Notes: a model not told the origin generated them from the letters alone. DNA of 64,000 nt from Bacteroidales bacterium (GCA_003446015.1 DMBU01000091.1:26579-90578); one strand, 5' to 3'; shown: positions 25,616 through 34,494, numbered from the stretch's first letter. A program made the numbers and translations.

Positions 25616-26680
25616 ATGGTAAATAATTACGGTTCCGATCAAAAAACTGCATTGCAGGCAAAAATTGATGCACAAAAAATTGCCTTCGCTCCCATTGTAT
25701 TTCAAGCAGTAAAGTCACTCAGAGATTTCAAAATCCTTGATTTGTTAAATAAACATACCGAAGGCCTAAGCCCTATTGAAATTTCAAAAGAAACAGGTAT
25801 AAGTGAATATGGAGTAAAAGTATTGCTCGATGCAGGATTAAGTGCCGAAGTTGTAATTCGAAGTGATAATAAATATCAATTAACAAAAACAGGGTATTAT
25901 TTTATTAATGATACGATGACAACCATCAATATGGATTTTGTAAACGATGTCTGTTATGAAGGAATGTTTTATTTAAAGGACTCGATAAAAAATGAGAGTC
26001 CCGAAGGGCTAAAAGTTTTTGGTAACTGGCCAAGTATTTATCACGGACTATCTGAGCTGCCAGAACAAGTAAAAAAAAGCTGGTTTGCATTTGATCATTT
26101 TTATTCCGACAATGTTTTCATTTCAATTTTACCATTAATCTTTAAAAATAATCCCAAGAAAATACTTGATGTTGGTGGGAATACAGGAAGATTCTCATTT
26201 CAATGTGTTCATTATAATCCTAAAGTTGAGCTTACTATTATGGATTTACCCGGACAGCTTAATGTGGCTTTACACAATGCAAAAAAAGAAGGTATAGAGA
26301 AACAAATAAAAGGCTATCCATCAGACATATTAGATCATAACAAGGAGTTCCCAAAAGGATTTGATGTAATTTGGATGAGTCAGTTTCTCGATTGCTTTTC
26401 AGAAGAAAATATCCTGCAAATATTAACAAGAGCCTATCACTCTATGGATGAAAACGCAAGCTTATTCATTCTGGAGACCTATTGGGACCGGCAAAAATTT
26501 GACATTTCTACGTTCTGTCTAAATAATACGTCTTTATATTTTACAGCAATGGCGAATGGGAATAGTCGAATGTATCATTCCGACGACATGATCAGGTTAA
26601 TTGAAAAAGCAGGATTTAAAATTAGTAACATACAAGATGATTTGGGTATAAGCCACACCTTAATTGAATGTGTTAAATAG
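25616..26680 (+). CDS. SAM-dependent methyltransferase of the O-methyltransferase-2 type
   Basis: Class I methyltransferase. Residues about 20-95 form a winged-helix/dimerisation domain (FQAVKSLRDFKILDLLNK, GLSPIEISKETGISEYGVKV), and residues about 165-354 the SAM-binding Rossmann domain, with motif I ILDVGGNTGRFS, acidic loop LTIMDLPGQ, GYPSDI, DVIWMSQFLDCFSEE and LFILETYWDR. This architecture is shared with hydroxyindole/hydroxyneurosporene O-methyltransferases and polyketide methylases, but the Bacteroidota members of this type have no agreed substrate. It is 39 nt downstream of fmt and likely co-transcribed. No biosynthetic cluster surrounds it. Confidence 0.88.
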   Translation: MVNNYGSDQKTALQAKIDAQKIAFAPIVFQAVKSLRDFKILDLLNKHTEGLSPIEISKETGISEYGVKVLLDAGLSAEVVIRSDNKYQLTKTGYYFINDTMTTINMDFVNDVCYEGMFYLKDSIKNESPEGLKVFGNWPSIYHGLSELPEQVKKSWFAFDHFYSDNVFISILPLIFKNNPKKILDVGGNTGRFSFQCVHYNPKVELTIMDLPGQLNVALHNAKKEGIEKQIKGYPSDILDHNKEFPKGFDVIWMSQFLDCFSEENILQILTRAYHSMDENASLFILETYWDRQKFDISTFCLNNTSLYFTAMANGNSRMYHSDDMIRLIEKAGFKISNIQDDLGISHTLIECVK

Positions 26681-26801
26681 CTTTTTAGAATCTTTTGTTG
26701 TTAGGTTACAAATTCTCATATTTATCGCAGCAAGCAACATGTATTTTTGTAACTACTAAGGTAATTTATACTATTGATTATTTGTTTTTATGATTAAAAA
26801 G

Positions 26802-26920
26802 TTCACGCAAAGACGCTAAGTTAAAGAAATGCAAACCTGCCAGCCGGCAGCTGGAACGCAAAGGGCTTACCATAAACACTTTGCGCTTTTTCCGATAATT
26901 TTTGTGAACTTTGCGTGGAA
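26802..26920. repeat. 119-bp GCAAAG inverted-repeat element, copy B, with hairpin insert
   Basis: The ends TTCACGCAAAG and CTTTGCGTGGAA mirror each other and match copy A at 23635-23736. The inner hairpin CGCAAAG...CTTTGCG (26857-26885) shares the ATAAACACTTTGC core with copy A. It is 17 bp longer than copy A, about the size of the GC-rich hairpin present only here. Confidence 0.65.
26840..26854 (+). repeat. GC-rich hairpin, GGCA-loop family
   Basis: CCAGC-C-GGCA-GCTGG, placed after GCAAACCTG inside repeat copy B. It has one unpaired C against the perfect relative at 55362-55377 (CCAGCC-GGCA-GGCTGG). Confidence 0.65.
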
Positions 26921-27093
26921 TGCTTATCCTATTGGTCTTTAATTAAATAACCCCATTTAGACTACCTGAGTAGTTAAGTGTTTTTTATACCTAATCGGTG
27001 TATGATAATATAATAAGCAATATATAAGTAGCAATAGATCACCCAGGCGAAATTCGAAAAGTTTAACACAAAATAAGAGAAAAATACATTAGT

Positions 27094-28128
27094 CTATTTA
27101 TCAAAATTTTCAATTACCGGAGTTTCTTCTATAACATCGGAGTGTTCTTTATAATCTCTCAACCACAGTTTTTGCCCAACAGCAGGTTCAGAACCTTCGT
27201 CCATCAAGTTTTTTTCGTACAACTTTTTAATTTTTATCCCATACATCTGTGAAATGGCATACATCGATTCACCTTCTTTTACCTCGTGAAAATCAAATCC
27301 GTGTTCGGCTTTATTTCTTTTGGGCTGGATATACAGAATTTGGCCTTCAGTTAATTTGCTGTTTTCTTCTATCTCGTTATACTTAAAAAGCTCCCATGGA
27401 AGCATTCCTAATTCTTCAGTAATACTTTTAAAGCTATCGCCTTTTTTAACAATGATATAATCAATTCTGTTCTTACTAAATACTCGATGCTTCTCGGTAT
27501 ATATCTTAAAATTATCGACATCGGCCAGAACCACTTTTTGTGAATCCTGAACAAATTCTTCAGTTTTATAATTTGATAAACTTCCTCCCTGATCAAAAAC
27601 GTAAAGTTGATTATCTTCAATGATCCTTATTAATAATGTTGCATATGTTTTACTGGTTGCATAACCGGCTCTTTGCAGTCCTTTTGCCCAGGATTTATAA
27701 TCGGTAGGATTAAGATCAAACAAAAATGAATATCGTGTTCCTTTAACTATAAAATCCGAATGATCTTTATATGATTCGTATACAGTATTGTATTTTCTAA
27801 AACATTCATTTCTTTTATCATCATCGTGGTAAACTTTTCCTCCCTTCCATCCGTTATGGCATTTTATACCAAAGTGATTGTTTGATTTTCTTGCCAAGGT
27901 ACTATTACCATTATCCGATTCGAGCATAGCCTGAGCCAGAGTAATGCTTGCAGGGATCCGACTCCTTTTCATTTCCTTAATAGCCAGTTCATTAAAGTTA
28001 TTTATATAATCTTTACGATCAATAGAAATATAATTATTAGTTGATTTAGATGATGATTTTGGTACCTGCTGTACCTTACATGAAATTACGAATAAGGGTA
28101 TTATCAGGAATATTAGCTTTTTTGTCAT
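27094..28128 (-). CDS. glucosaminidase (GH73-type) LysM lipoprotein
   Basis: A peptidoglycan hydrolase cutting N-acetylglucosaminyl bonds, probably used in cell-wall growth or daughter-cell separation. The lipoprotein signal peptide ends at Cys17 (FVISC). The glucosaminidase domain covers about 38-175: IPASITLAQAMLESDNGNS (catalytic Glu in LESD), NNHFGIKCHNGW, and SYKDHSDFIVKGTRYSFLF. Two LysM domains follow: YIIVKKGDSFKSITEELGM (about 223-270) and HEVKEGESMYAISQMYGI (about 277-325). The architecture is the common Bacteroidota one. A -7 element precedes it. It is divergent from cdd. Confidence 0.92.
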   Translation of the reverse strand: MTKKLIFLIIPLFVISCKVQQVPKSSSKSTNNYISIDRKDYINNFNELAIKEMKRSRIPASITLAQAMLESDNGNSTLARKSNNHFGIKCHNGWKGGKVYHDDDKRNECFRKYNTVYESYKDHSDFIVKGTRYSFLFDLNPTDYKSWAKGLQRAGYATSKTYATLLIRIIEDNQLYVFDQGGSLSNYKTEEFVQDSQKVVLADVDNFKIYTEKHRVFSKNRIDYIIVKKGDSFKSITEELGMLPWELFKYNEIEENSKLTEGQILYIQPKRNKAEHGFDFHEVKEGESMYAISQMYGIKIKKLYEKNLMDEGSEPAVGQKLWLRDYKEHSDVIEETPVIENFDK

Positions 28129-28148
28129 TTTTTTTTTGTTATTTTGAA

Positions 28149-28156
28149 CAAATGTA
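28149..28156 (-). promoter_or_regulatory. -7 element of the glucosaminidase gene
   Basis: On the minus strand TACATTTG matches TAnnTTTG exactly, 20 nt before the start codon. Confidence 0.45.
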
Positions 28157-28209
28157 AAAAAAATATTTAATGTTGAATTTGATATTTTTTTCTAAAGGAA
28201 CAACTTCAT

Positions 28210-28692
28210 ATGATTAAACGTGAAATAAAATCAATATTGTTTGATTACAATTCTCTTGCCGAACTTGATGAAAAATATCAGGAATTAATTCAAAAAGCAA
28301 AAGAAGCTGCAGAAAACGCTTATGCTCCTTATTCAAAGTTTAATGTAGGTGCAGCTGTATTACTTGAAAACAATGAAATTATCCAGGGAAACAACCAGGA
28401 GAATGCAGCATATCCATCGGGTTTATGCGCTGAGCGAGTGGCCATCTTTTATGCTAATTCCAAATATCCTAATATCCCTATTAAGGCTATAGCTGTGACA
28501 GCAAGTACAGAAAAAGGATTCATAACTGACCCGATTCCTCCTTGTGGTTCATGTTTACAAGTTATTTTAGAAAGTGAAAAAAGATCTGGAAAACCTATTG
28601 AAGTATTGCTATACGGACAAAATAAAATAACTATTGCGGATAGCGTTATACAGTTTTTACCCTTATACTTTAATAAAGAAATGCTAAAATAG
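28210..28692 (+). CDS. cdd: cytidine deaminase
   Basis: Deaminates cytidine and deoxycytidine to uridine forms in pyrimidine salvage. The catalytic zinc site is the tetrameric-type pattern: Cys and Glu of GLCAERVA (about residue 74) and the two Cys of PPCGSC. The substrate loop AYAPYSKFNVGAAVLLE and the QENAAYPSGLC motif are clear. At 160 aa it has a roughly 20-residue N-terminal extension (MIKREIKSILFDYNSL) common in Bacteroidota. Its stop is 3 nt from the stop of the convergent cyclase gene, so the transcripts overlap at their 3' ends; no terminator is seen between them. Confidence 0.96.
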   Translation: MIKREIKSILFDYNSLAELDEKYQELIQKAKEAAENAYAPYSKFNVGAAVLLENNEIIQGNNQENAAYPSGLCAERVAIFYANSKYPNIPIKAIAVTASTEKGFITDPIPPCGSCLQVILESEKRSGKPIEVLLYGQNKITIADSVIQFLPLYFNKEMLK

Positions 28693-28695
28693 ATA

Positions 28696-30297
28696 TTAGT
28701 ATTTTGATAATTTTTTAAGGAATTCTGCATTAGGAACTATACCATATTCATCATCAGAATATTCCGGTTTGAGCCTGTTTACAAAATACATATCTAATTC
28801 GATATTATTTTTAACTTCTATTTTGCCTCTATAAGTGCAGTCAAAATAATCTTTAATAAATTCATACGTATCACCAGAAACATTAACTTTTCCCACTTCG
28901 CCCGACTGTTCCATCCTATTGGCTTTATTTACCGCATCACCCCAAATATCATATGCAAATTTCTTTTTCCCAATTACACCTGCAATAACTTCTCCTGTAT
29001 GTATTCCCAATCGCAACTCCCATGCAGTTTCGTTTTTCATTTTCTCTTCTTCTGCATATTCCTTCATAAATTTTTGAATCTCTAATCCTGCAAGAGTAAC
29101 ATCAATGGGGTTACTTTTATTTCTTAAAGGTAAGCCCCCAGCACACATATATGCATCACCAATCGTTTTTATTTTTTCAATATAATGTCCTTCAATTATT
29201 TCATCAAATTTTTGGATATACATATTTAACTCTTCAACCAAATCCTGACTCTCCATTATTCCTGTTAGCTTCGAAAAGTCTTTAAAATCAGTAAATAATA
29301 TAGAAACTAACTTATATTGTTTTGATTTTGCGAAACCTTTTTTCTTTAATTGTTCTGCCGTTTCAAAAGGAAGAATATTTAATAAAAGCTCATCGGATTT
29401 TTTCTTTTGTTCTTCGCTAAGTTCTTTTTGCTTTTCAATTTCCTGACGTTGTTTTTCCAACAGTAAATTTGAATTTTCTAGATGCTCAGTTAGTGTAACT
29501 AAGCTCTCATTTTTAGCTTCGAGTCTTTCTTCTGCTTCTTTTAGTTCTGTAACGTTGGATTCTATTGCGATATACTTAATAATCTGATCCTGTTCATTAT
29601 AAACAGGAGTTAGGGTTGTTTGAATCCAGATTGGCTGTCCGTCTTTTGTTTGCCATTTTTTTTCATAAGCGGAACTTTCGGCACCTTCCCTGCATTTTTG
29701 TATGGCATCATTCAACTTAGGATTATTCTCAGGATCAAATAACAATGATTCAAACTTCTTCCTAAACTCTTCCAGCGTGTAACCATACATTTTTTCAAAT
29801 CCTTCATTAACCCATTCAATTTTGTTTTTATTACTAATAATAACAACGCCAGTTGCAGTTTTACGCGCAACAATTGAAAGTTCACGAAGCAGTTCATGTT
29901 CAATGTATATATCGTGTTGAAAATCTCTTCTACTTTCAGCAGCTTCAATACGCATTAAGAGTTCATCTTTGCTATAAGGACTTCTGATAAAGTCAACAAT
30001 ACCGTATTCAAATACTCTATCAAAGTTTGTTCGTGGAGAATAATCGGTAATTAATATTACAGGAATATCATGTGTTAATTTATCCTGTTTTAATGACATT
30101 ATACTTTCTATTCCATTTCTTGCAAGCGATTCTACACTAATTAAAATTATATTTGGTTGAACAAGGAGTGCAGAATTGTAGATTTCGCTTCGCGCTGATT
30201 GTGAAATTCCAAATCTATCTTTATCATCTTTAAGAATATCTTGCAAATAAGAAAATGCATTTCCTTTATCATCTGCAATTAATATCTTGTAAATCAT
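28696..30297 (-). CDS. class III adenylate cyclase-like protein with pseudo-receiver and PAS domains
   Basis: Predicted to make cAMP (or another cyclic nucleotide). Domains in order: receiver fold (1-125), PAS (about 145-265), coiled coil (about 265-315), class III cyclase (about 325-515). The receiver keeps the acidic pair (Asp9, Asp10) but has Ser54 at the phospho-acceptor position (PNIILISVES) and lacks the conserved Lys (IRSPYS), so it cannot be phosphorylated in the normal way. In the cyclase domain both metal Asp residues are present (LFTDFKDFS and TIGDAYM), and the base-selecting residues Lys (IEKIKTIGDAY) and Asp (DIWGDAVNKANRM) point to ATP. It is divergent from the PP2C/SiaB/SiaC operon, with 238 nt between starts. 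It is cytosolic, with no TM segment. Confidence 0.9.
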   Translation of the reverse strand: MIYKILIADDKGNAFSYLQDILKDDKDRFGISQSARSEIYNSALLVQPNIILISVESLARNGIESIMSLKQDKLTHDIPVILITDYSPRTNFDRVFEYGIVDFIRSPYSKDELLMRIEAAESRRDFQHDIYIEHELLRELSIVARKTATGVVIISNKNKIEWVNEGFEKMYGYTLEEFRKKFESLLFDPENNPKLNDAIQKCREGAESSAYEKKWQTKDGQPIWIQTTLTPVYNEQDQIIKYIAIESNVTELKEAEERLEAKNESLVTLTEHLENSNLLLEKQRQEIEKQKELSEEQKKKSDELLLNILPFETAEQLKKKGFAKSKQYKLVSILFTDFKDFSKLTGIMESQDLVEELNMYIQKFDEIIEGHYIEKIKTIGDAYMCAGGLPLRNKSNPIDVTLAGLEIQKFMKEYAEEEKMKNETAWELRLGIHTGEVIAGVIGKKKFAYDIWGDAVNKANRMEQSGEVGKVNVSGDTYEFIKDYFDCTYRGKIEVKNNIELDMYFVNRLKPEYSDDEYGIVPNAEFLKKLSKY

Positions 30298-30535
30298 AGA
30301 ATTTGAAATAGAGTGTTACTTAAAAAGTTTATCAGTTAAAAATATAACTTTTAAACTAAAAAAATCTCTATTTAACTTTTTTTTTAACTACTCCATATTT
30401 ACCATTCATAATATCTTTTATACCTTTCATCAAAAACCGACTTAAATAAGAAAAACAAGATCAAAATAAGTTACGAGTTCGTGCTAAATTTCATTTACAA
30501 TCATTATTTTTATTTTTCCAAATGGGGAAAGTAAT

Positions 30536-31774
30536 ATGATTTTTAGATTATTGTTATTAAGTGAAAGCAAAAAGGAGATTGATAAAATTACTTCTTTACT
30601 AATTTCTGAATTTCCCGACATAACTCTTGAGATAAGGGTTCCAGATATTGAAATTCTAAATGAAATTGAATCTCTTTCTCCTGATGTAATAATTTTTGAT
30701 GTAGACAATCCCAAAAATCATTTTAATGAAAATTTAGATCTTACAAGGAATATTCTAAGTATTAAACAAATACCAATTATTGTTATATCATCAACAAACG
30801 ATTATAAAAAAATATATAAAACAGGAGCAATAAATTTTATTCAAAAGCCTTATTCTGAAATTACTTTAGTATCAAATTTTAAAACAGCTACTAATCTTAT
30901 AAGTGTATTAGATTCAATAAATATCAAAGAAGCTGAAATTGAAGAAAAGGATAAGAAGATTAACTTACAAATTGAAAGCGAGCTTAAGCAACGTGAGATT
31001 ATTATCAGGAAAAATAAGGAAATTATGGCAGATATTCGATATGCCAGCAGAATACAACATGCTATTTTACCAAATATAGATTTTATTAATGAAACTATTC
31101 ACGAATACTTTATTTTACATCAGCCTAAAAGTCATGTTAGTGGTGATTTTTATTGGGTTTCTTGCTTAGGTAATAAAAAGATAATTGCTGTTGGTGATTG
31201 TACAGGACATGGATTATCTGGCGTATTAATGCATATGTTAGGTTCTGTATATTTAAACGAAATTGTTTCAAAGGGAGTTTTTTCTACTGCAAGCGATATC
31301 TTAGAACAACTTCGTGATAATATTATGAGATCACTAAATCAGACCGGGGAATCAGGAGAAGCGCAGGATGGACTTGATATAGCGCTTTGCATTGTTGATT
31401 GTGAGAAAAAAAAGCTGCAGTTTGCTGGGGCCAATAATCCGCTTTACATTGTTAAAAAAAATGATTTAATTGAAATCAAAGGCGACAGAATGCCCGTTGG
31501 AATACATATCAATTTTGACAAACCCTTTACAAATCATTTAGTAGATTTAGAAAGTAATGATAAAATATATTTGTTCTCGGATGGTTATGCTGATCAGTTT
31601 GGCGGGCCTAAAGGCAAGAAATTTAGATACAAACAATTTAAAGAATTACTTCTTACTATTTGCCATGAACCAATGAATATTCAAAAGGAAATTTTAAATA
31701 ATACTCATGATAAATGGAGGGGCTCAACTGAGCAAATTGATGACATTCTTGTTTTTGGAATAAAAATAAAATAA
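30536..31774 (+). CDS. receiver-like/SpoIIE-type PP2C phosphatase
   Basis: A Ser/Thr phosphatase of the SpoIIE/RsbU class, here likely to dephosphorylate the SiaC-like protein. Residues 1-120 are a receiver fold which keeps the phospho-acceptor Asp (VIIFDVDN) and the Lys (IQKPYS) but has SE instead of the acidic pair (LLLSES). A coiled coil covers about 130-175 (EIEEKDKKINLQIESELKQRE region). The phosphatase domain (about 180-412) shows SGDFYWVS, AVGDCTGHGLSGVLM, DGLDIALC, FAGANNPLYIV, LFSDGYADQFGG and the final QIDDILVFGIK, supplying the metal Asp residues. It is the first gene of a four-gene set; the next gene begins 26 nt downstream. No TM segment. Confidence 0.9.
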   Translation: MIFRLLLLSESKKEIDKITSLLISEFPDITLEIRVPDIEILNEIESLSPDVIIFDVDNPKNHFNENLDLTRNILSIKQIPIIVISSTNDYKKIYKTGAINFIQKPYSEITLVSNFKTATNLISVLDSINIKEAEIEEKDKKINLQIESELKQREIIIRKNKEIMADIRYASRIQHAILPNIDFINETIHEYFILHQPKSHVSGDFYWVSCLGNKKIIAVGDCTGHGLSGVLMHMLGSVYLNEIVSKGVFSTASDILEQLRDNIMRSLNQTGESGEAQDGLDIALCIVDCEKKKLQFAGANNPLYIVKKNDLIEIKGDRMPVGIHINFDKPFTNHLVDLESNDKIYLFSDGYADQFGGPKGKKFRYKQFKELLLTICHEPMNIQKEILNNTHDKWRGSTEQIDDILVFGIKIK

Positions 31775-31800
31775 CTTTAACCTTTGTAAATTTTATTGAA

Positions 31801-33546
31801 GTGAAAAAAATAACTAAAATCATACTTTCTTTTTTTATCACTTATCTTTTTTTCTGTTATTCTGTTATATCGCAGGATATTCCTTCGTCGATTAAAAATG
31901 AACTACAAGCTTACGAAGCTAAAATTGTACAATATAAAAAAGAAAATAATTTACAACTTGAGTTAGAGTTTCTTAATAAAGCAGCATTTTTATGTTGGGA
32001 TAATCAATTGTTTAATAAGGCTATTGATCATTTTAAAAGAGGAGTTGAAATAAACGAAAAGCTTAACAACCAAAATGGTATAATGTTAAGTGCAAATTAC
32101 ATTGGGATGATCTATAATGATACTCAAGATTACAACTCTGCTATTACCTATTTTCGAAAAGCCCTTGAAATAAACAGAAAACTAAATAATAAGGAAAATA
32201 TATCATCTTCACTTGTTAACATTTCACAATCCTTTCAGCAACTTGCCAATTATGAAGAATCAAACAAATGGGCTCTGGAGGGAGTTGAAGTAGCTAAAGA
32301 ATTAAATAATTTAAAATTAGTTAGAAGCTTTTATGGGATATTAGCAAATAACTTTCAAAGTCTTGGAAACTCCGAAAAAAGCATTGAATATTTTGATTTG
32401 TTTGCTTCCATAGATAAATACCTTAAAAAAGAAGAGATTAAGGATATCAAACAACAATCTGAATCTGAAGTACAAAAAGCCAAGCAAGAGAAAGAGATAA
32501 CAAAGCAAGAGCTTGTTAAACAAACCGACAAGTTAAAAGAAACGGAGACTTCACTTGCCCAGGTTGAAGAAGTAACCCGCGAACAACAAATGCAATTAGA
32601 ACTTCAAGAATCAAAAATAAGAGAACAGGCAGCACAATTAAAATTTGAACGATTAGTAAGAAGAGTCATTATTGGTATTCTAATTATTTTCTTTGCTTTT
32701 TTTACAATTTTAATGGTTTTATACAGAAAAATAAGAATCCAGAAAAATCAAATTGAAGAACAGAGAGATATTCTGGATATCCAAAATAAAAAAATAAATG
32801 CAAGTATTCAGTACGCACAAAATATTCAAAGAGCAATACTTCCGGTTAAAAATCAAATTGAAAATCTATTTGAAAGTTTTATAATATATCGACCCAAAGA
32901 TATAGTCTCAGGAGACTTTTATTGGTTTGCCCAAACACAAGACACAGCTTTCCTTGCTGCTGTTGATTGCACTGGGCATGGAGTCCCTGGTGCATTTATG
33001 TCAATGATAGGAAATAGCCTCTTAAACGAAATTGTTTTAGAAAAAAAAGTTGTAGAACCAGCAAAAATATTATCTTTATTAAACGAAAAAATAATTGAAT
33101 CGTTAAGACAGGAAGAAACAGAGAACAAAGATGGAATGGATGTTTGTTTTATTTCGATTGATTTAAAATCAAAACAAATAAATTTTTCCGGAGCAAAACG
33201 ACCATTATTTATATTTAAGAAAAAAACCTCTGAATTTGATGAAATTAAGGGAGACAGAATATCTATTGGAGGAGTAAAAAACACTAAAGAAATTGAACAA
33301 TTTAATAATCACATTATAAATACTGAAAAAGGAGATATTTTATTTTTATCTTCAGATGGTTTAACAGATCAAAATAATTCAGAACGAAAAAGATTTGGAA
33401 GTAATAAGCTGAAAGAAATAATTTTAAATAATATTTCGGAACCAATGGCTAAACAGAAGGAAATTATTGAGAATGAGCTAAGCGATTTTCAGCGAGATGA
33501 AGAGCAACGTGACGACATTACTTTAATTGGAATAAAAATTAATTAA
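31801..33546 (+). CDS. TPR/transmembrane SpoIIE-type PP2C phosphatase
   Basis: A membrane-anchored sensor phosphatase. It starts at GTG (31801), giving the signal sequence MKKITKIILSFFITYLFFC. TPR repeats span about 35-205 (AIDHFKRGVEINEKLNNQNG, ANYIGMIYNDTQDYNSAITY); a long coiled coil covers about 205-275; one TM segment lies at about 283-303 (IGILIIFFAFFTILMVL). The C-terminal phosphatase (about 345-581) has SGDFYWFA, AAVDCTGHGVPGAFMSMIG, DGMDVCFI, FSGAKRPLF, LFLSSDGLTDQ and DDITLIGIK. The TPR part should lie outside the inner membrane and the catalytic part in the cytosol. It overlaps no gene, and the SiaB-like gene follows 4 nt later, so it is the likely cognate phosphatase of that pair. 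Confidence 0.92.
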   Translation: MKKITKIILSFFITYLFFCYSVISQDIPSSIKNELQAYEAKIVQYKKENNLQLELEFLNKAAFLCWDNQLFNKAIDHFKRGVEINEKLNNQNGIMLSANYIGMIYNDTQDYNSAITYFRKALEINRKLNNKENISSSLVNISQSFQQLANYEESNKWALEGVEVAKELNNLKLVRSFYGILANNFQSLGNSEKSIEYFDLFASIDKYLKKEEIKDIKQQSESEVQKAKQEKEITKQELVKQTDKLKETETSLAQVEEVTREQQMQLELQESKIREQAAQLKFERLVRRVIIGILIIFFAFFTILMVLYRKIRIQKNQIEEQRDILDIQNKKINASIQYAQNIQRAILPVKNQIENLFESFIIYRPKDIVSGDFYWFAQTQDTAFLAAVDCTGHGVPGAFMSMIGNSLLNEIVLEKKVVEPAKILSLLNEKIIESLRQEETENKDGMDVCFISIDLKSKQINFSGAKRPLFIFKKKTSEFDEIKGDRISIGGVKNTKEIEQFNNHIINTEKGDILFLSSDGLTDQNNSERKRFGSNKLKEIILNNISEPMAKQKEIIENELSDFQRDEEQRDDITLIGIKIN

Positions 33547-33550
33547 CCTA

Positions 33551-34081
33551 ATGACTGATACGAATATCGTTTCATTTATGACAAATAAAACAATATTATC
33601 TTATAAAGGACCTTTTTACATTGAGCTAATATCTGTTTTTGGAACAAATATTCGAAACTTTAACGATGCATATAGCAATGCTCGAAAAAAACTTTTTAAG
33701 ATTTTTATTGAACTTTCGCAAAACGTTTCGAATTATTCTGAAAATTATCATATGGTCAACAATGTCCAAAGAATTGGTGTTGGAGAACTTACTTTAAAAG
33801 ATTTAGAAAAAGCTTATCTTTTTACTACAAAAAATCAAGTAAAAAAGACCGATGCAGAGATTCTTGCTGAACGATGTGAAATAGTAAATGCATCAGACCA
33901 GTTAAAACTGAGAGAATTAAAAAGAGAACAGAGATTAAATTCACCGGGAGAAAAATTTGGTGCCAGAATTGGACTAATCCAGGCAGTAATGCTATCAAAT
34001 AATACACTTGAATATCACATTGAAAAGATAAACGAAGACTTTTCTTATTTTTCGTTAACCGTTAAAATAGATAAATATTAA
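33551..34081 (+). CDS. SiaB-family protein kinase (DUF6272)
   Basis: A single-domain HATPase-type Ser/Thr kinase related to Pseudomonas SiaB, which phosphorylates SiaC. The N-box-like helix reads FIELSQNVSNYSENY (about 56-70, with Glu and Asn in the ATP/Mg positions), then RIGVGELTL, and the ATP-lid region GARIGLIQAVMLSNN with the final beta strand FSYFSLTVKI. At 176 aa it has the usual length. It starts 4 nt after the TPR-phosphatase gene and ends 12 nt before the SiaC-like gene, strong support for a kinase/phosphatase/substrate set. Confidence 0.88.
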   Translation: MTDTNIVSFMTNKTILSYKGPFYIELISVFGTNIRNFNDAYSNARKKLFKIFIELSQNVSNYSENYHMVNNVQRIGVGELTLKDLEKAYLFTTKNQVKKTDAEILAERCEIVNASDQLKLRELKREQRLNSPGEKFGARIGLIQAVMLSNNTLEYHIEKINEDFSYFSLTVKIDKY

Positions 34082-34093
34082 ATAAAACATATT

Positions 34094-34480
34094 ATGGAAA
34101 ATATTACTTTAACAAGCTCCCCTACTACTCCTTATTTCCCAGAAGTAAATTTCAATGTTGAGAAAGGTACTTGCGAAATAAAAGGTGAATCATATATGGA
34201 AGAGACTTACAAGTTTTATCTCCCGTTAATAAATTGGATTAAAGATTATACTAAAAAAATCAAAAAGCCACTCGAAGTAAATGTTAAACTTATTTATCTT
34301 AACACAAGTTCTACTAAATGTGTATTAGATATATTAGAAATTTTAAAAGATTTCGAAGATGATGGTGGAACAGTAAAAGTAAATTGGTATTATGATAAAT
34401 CTGATCCTGATATGGTTGATGAAGTTGAAGACTTTGAAGCAGAATCAGGAATGAAAATTGAATTAATAGAATTTGAATAG
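34094..34480 (+). CDS. SiaC-family regulatory phosphoprotein (DUF1987)
   Basis: The switch protein of a Sia-type partner-switching module. In Pseudomonas the unphosphorylated form of SiaC binds and activates the diguanylate cyclase SiaD; phosphorylation by SiaB breaks this. Family marks: TTPYFPEVNF near the N-terminus, EIKGESYMEETYKFY, and the Ser/Thr cluster LNTSSTK (residues 69-75), where the phosphorylated Thr is expected. The C-terminus is VNWYYDKSDPDMVDEVEDFE, also typical. Length 128 aa. No GGDEF gene is in this operon; the nearest nucleotide cyclase is the divergent class III enzyme. It is followed by a strong bidirectional terminator. Confidence 0.9.
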   Translation: MENITLTSSPTTPYFPEVNFNVEKGTCEIKGESYMEETYKFYLPLINWIKDYTKKIKKPLEVNVKLIYLNTSSTKCVLDILEILKDFEDDGGTVKVNWYYDKSDPDMVDEVEDFEAESGMKIELIEFE

Positions 34481-34494
34481 ATTTTATTACTGAT

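Larger units (their letters stand above)
26681..27093. other. intergenic gap carrying a repeat element and hairpin
   Basis: No gene seen. The central part (26802-26920) is a second copy of the GCAAAG inverted-repeat element, carrying a GC-rich hairpin. The rest is AT-rich DNA between the methyltransferase gene and the convergent glucosaminidase gene. Confidence 0.6.
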
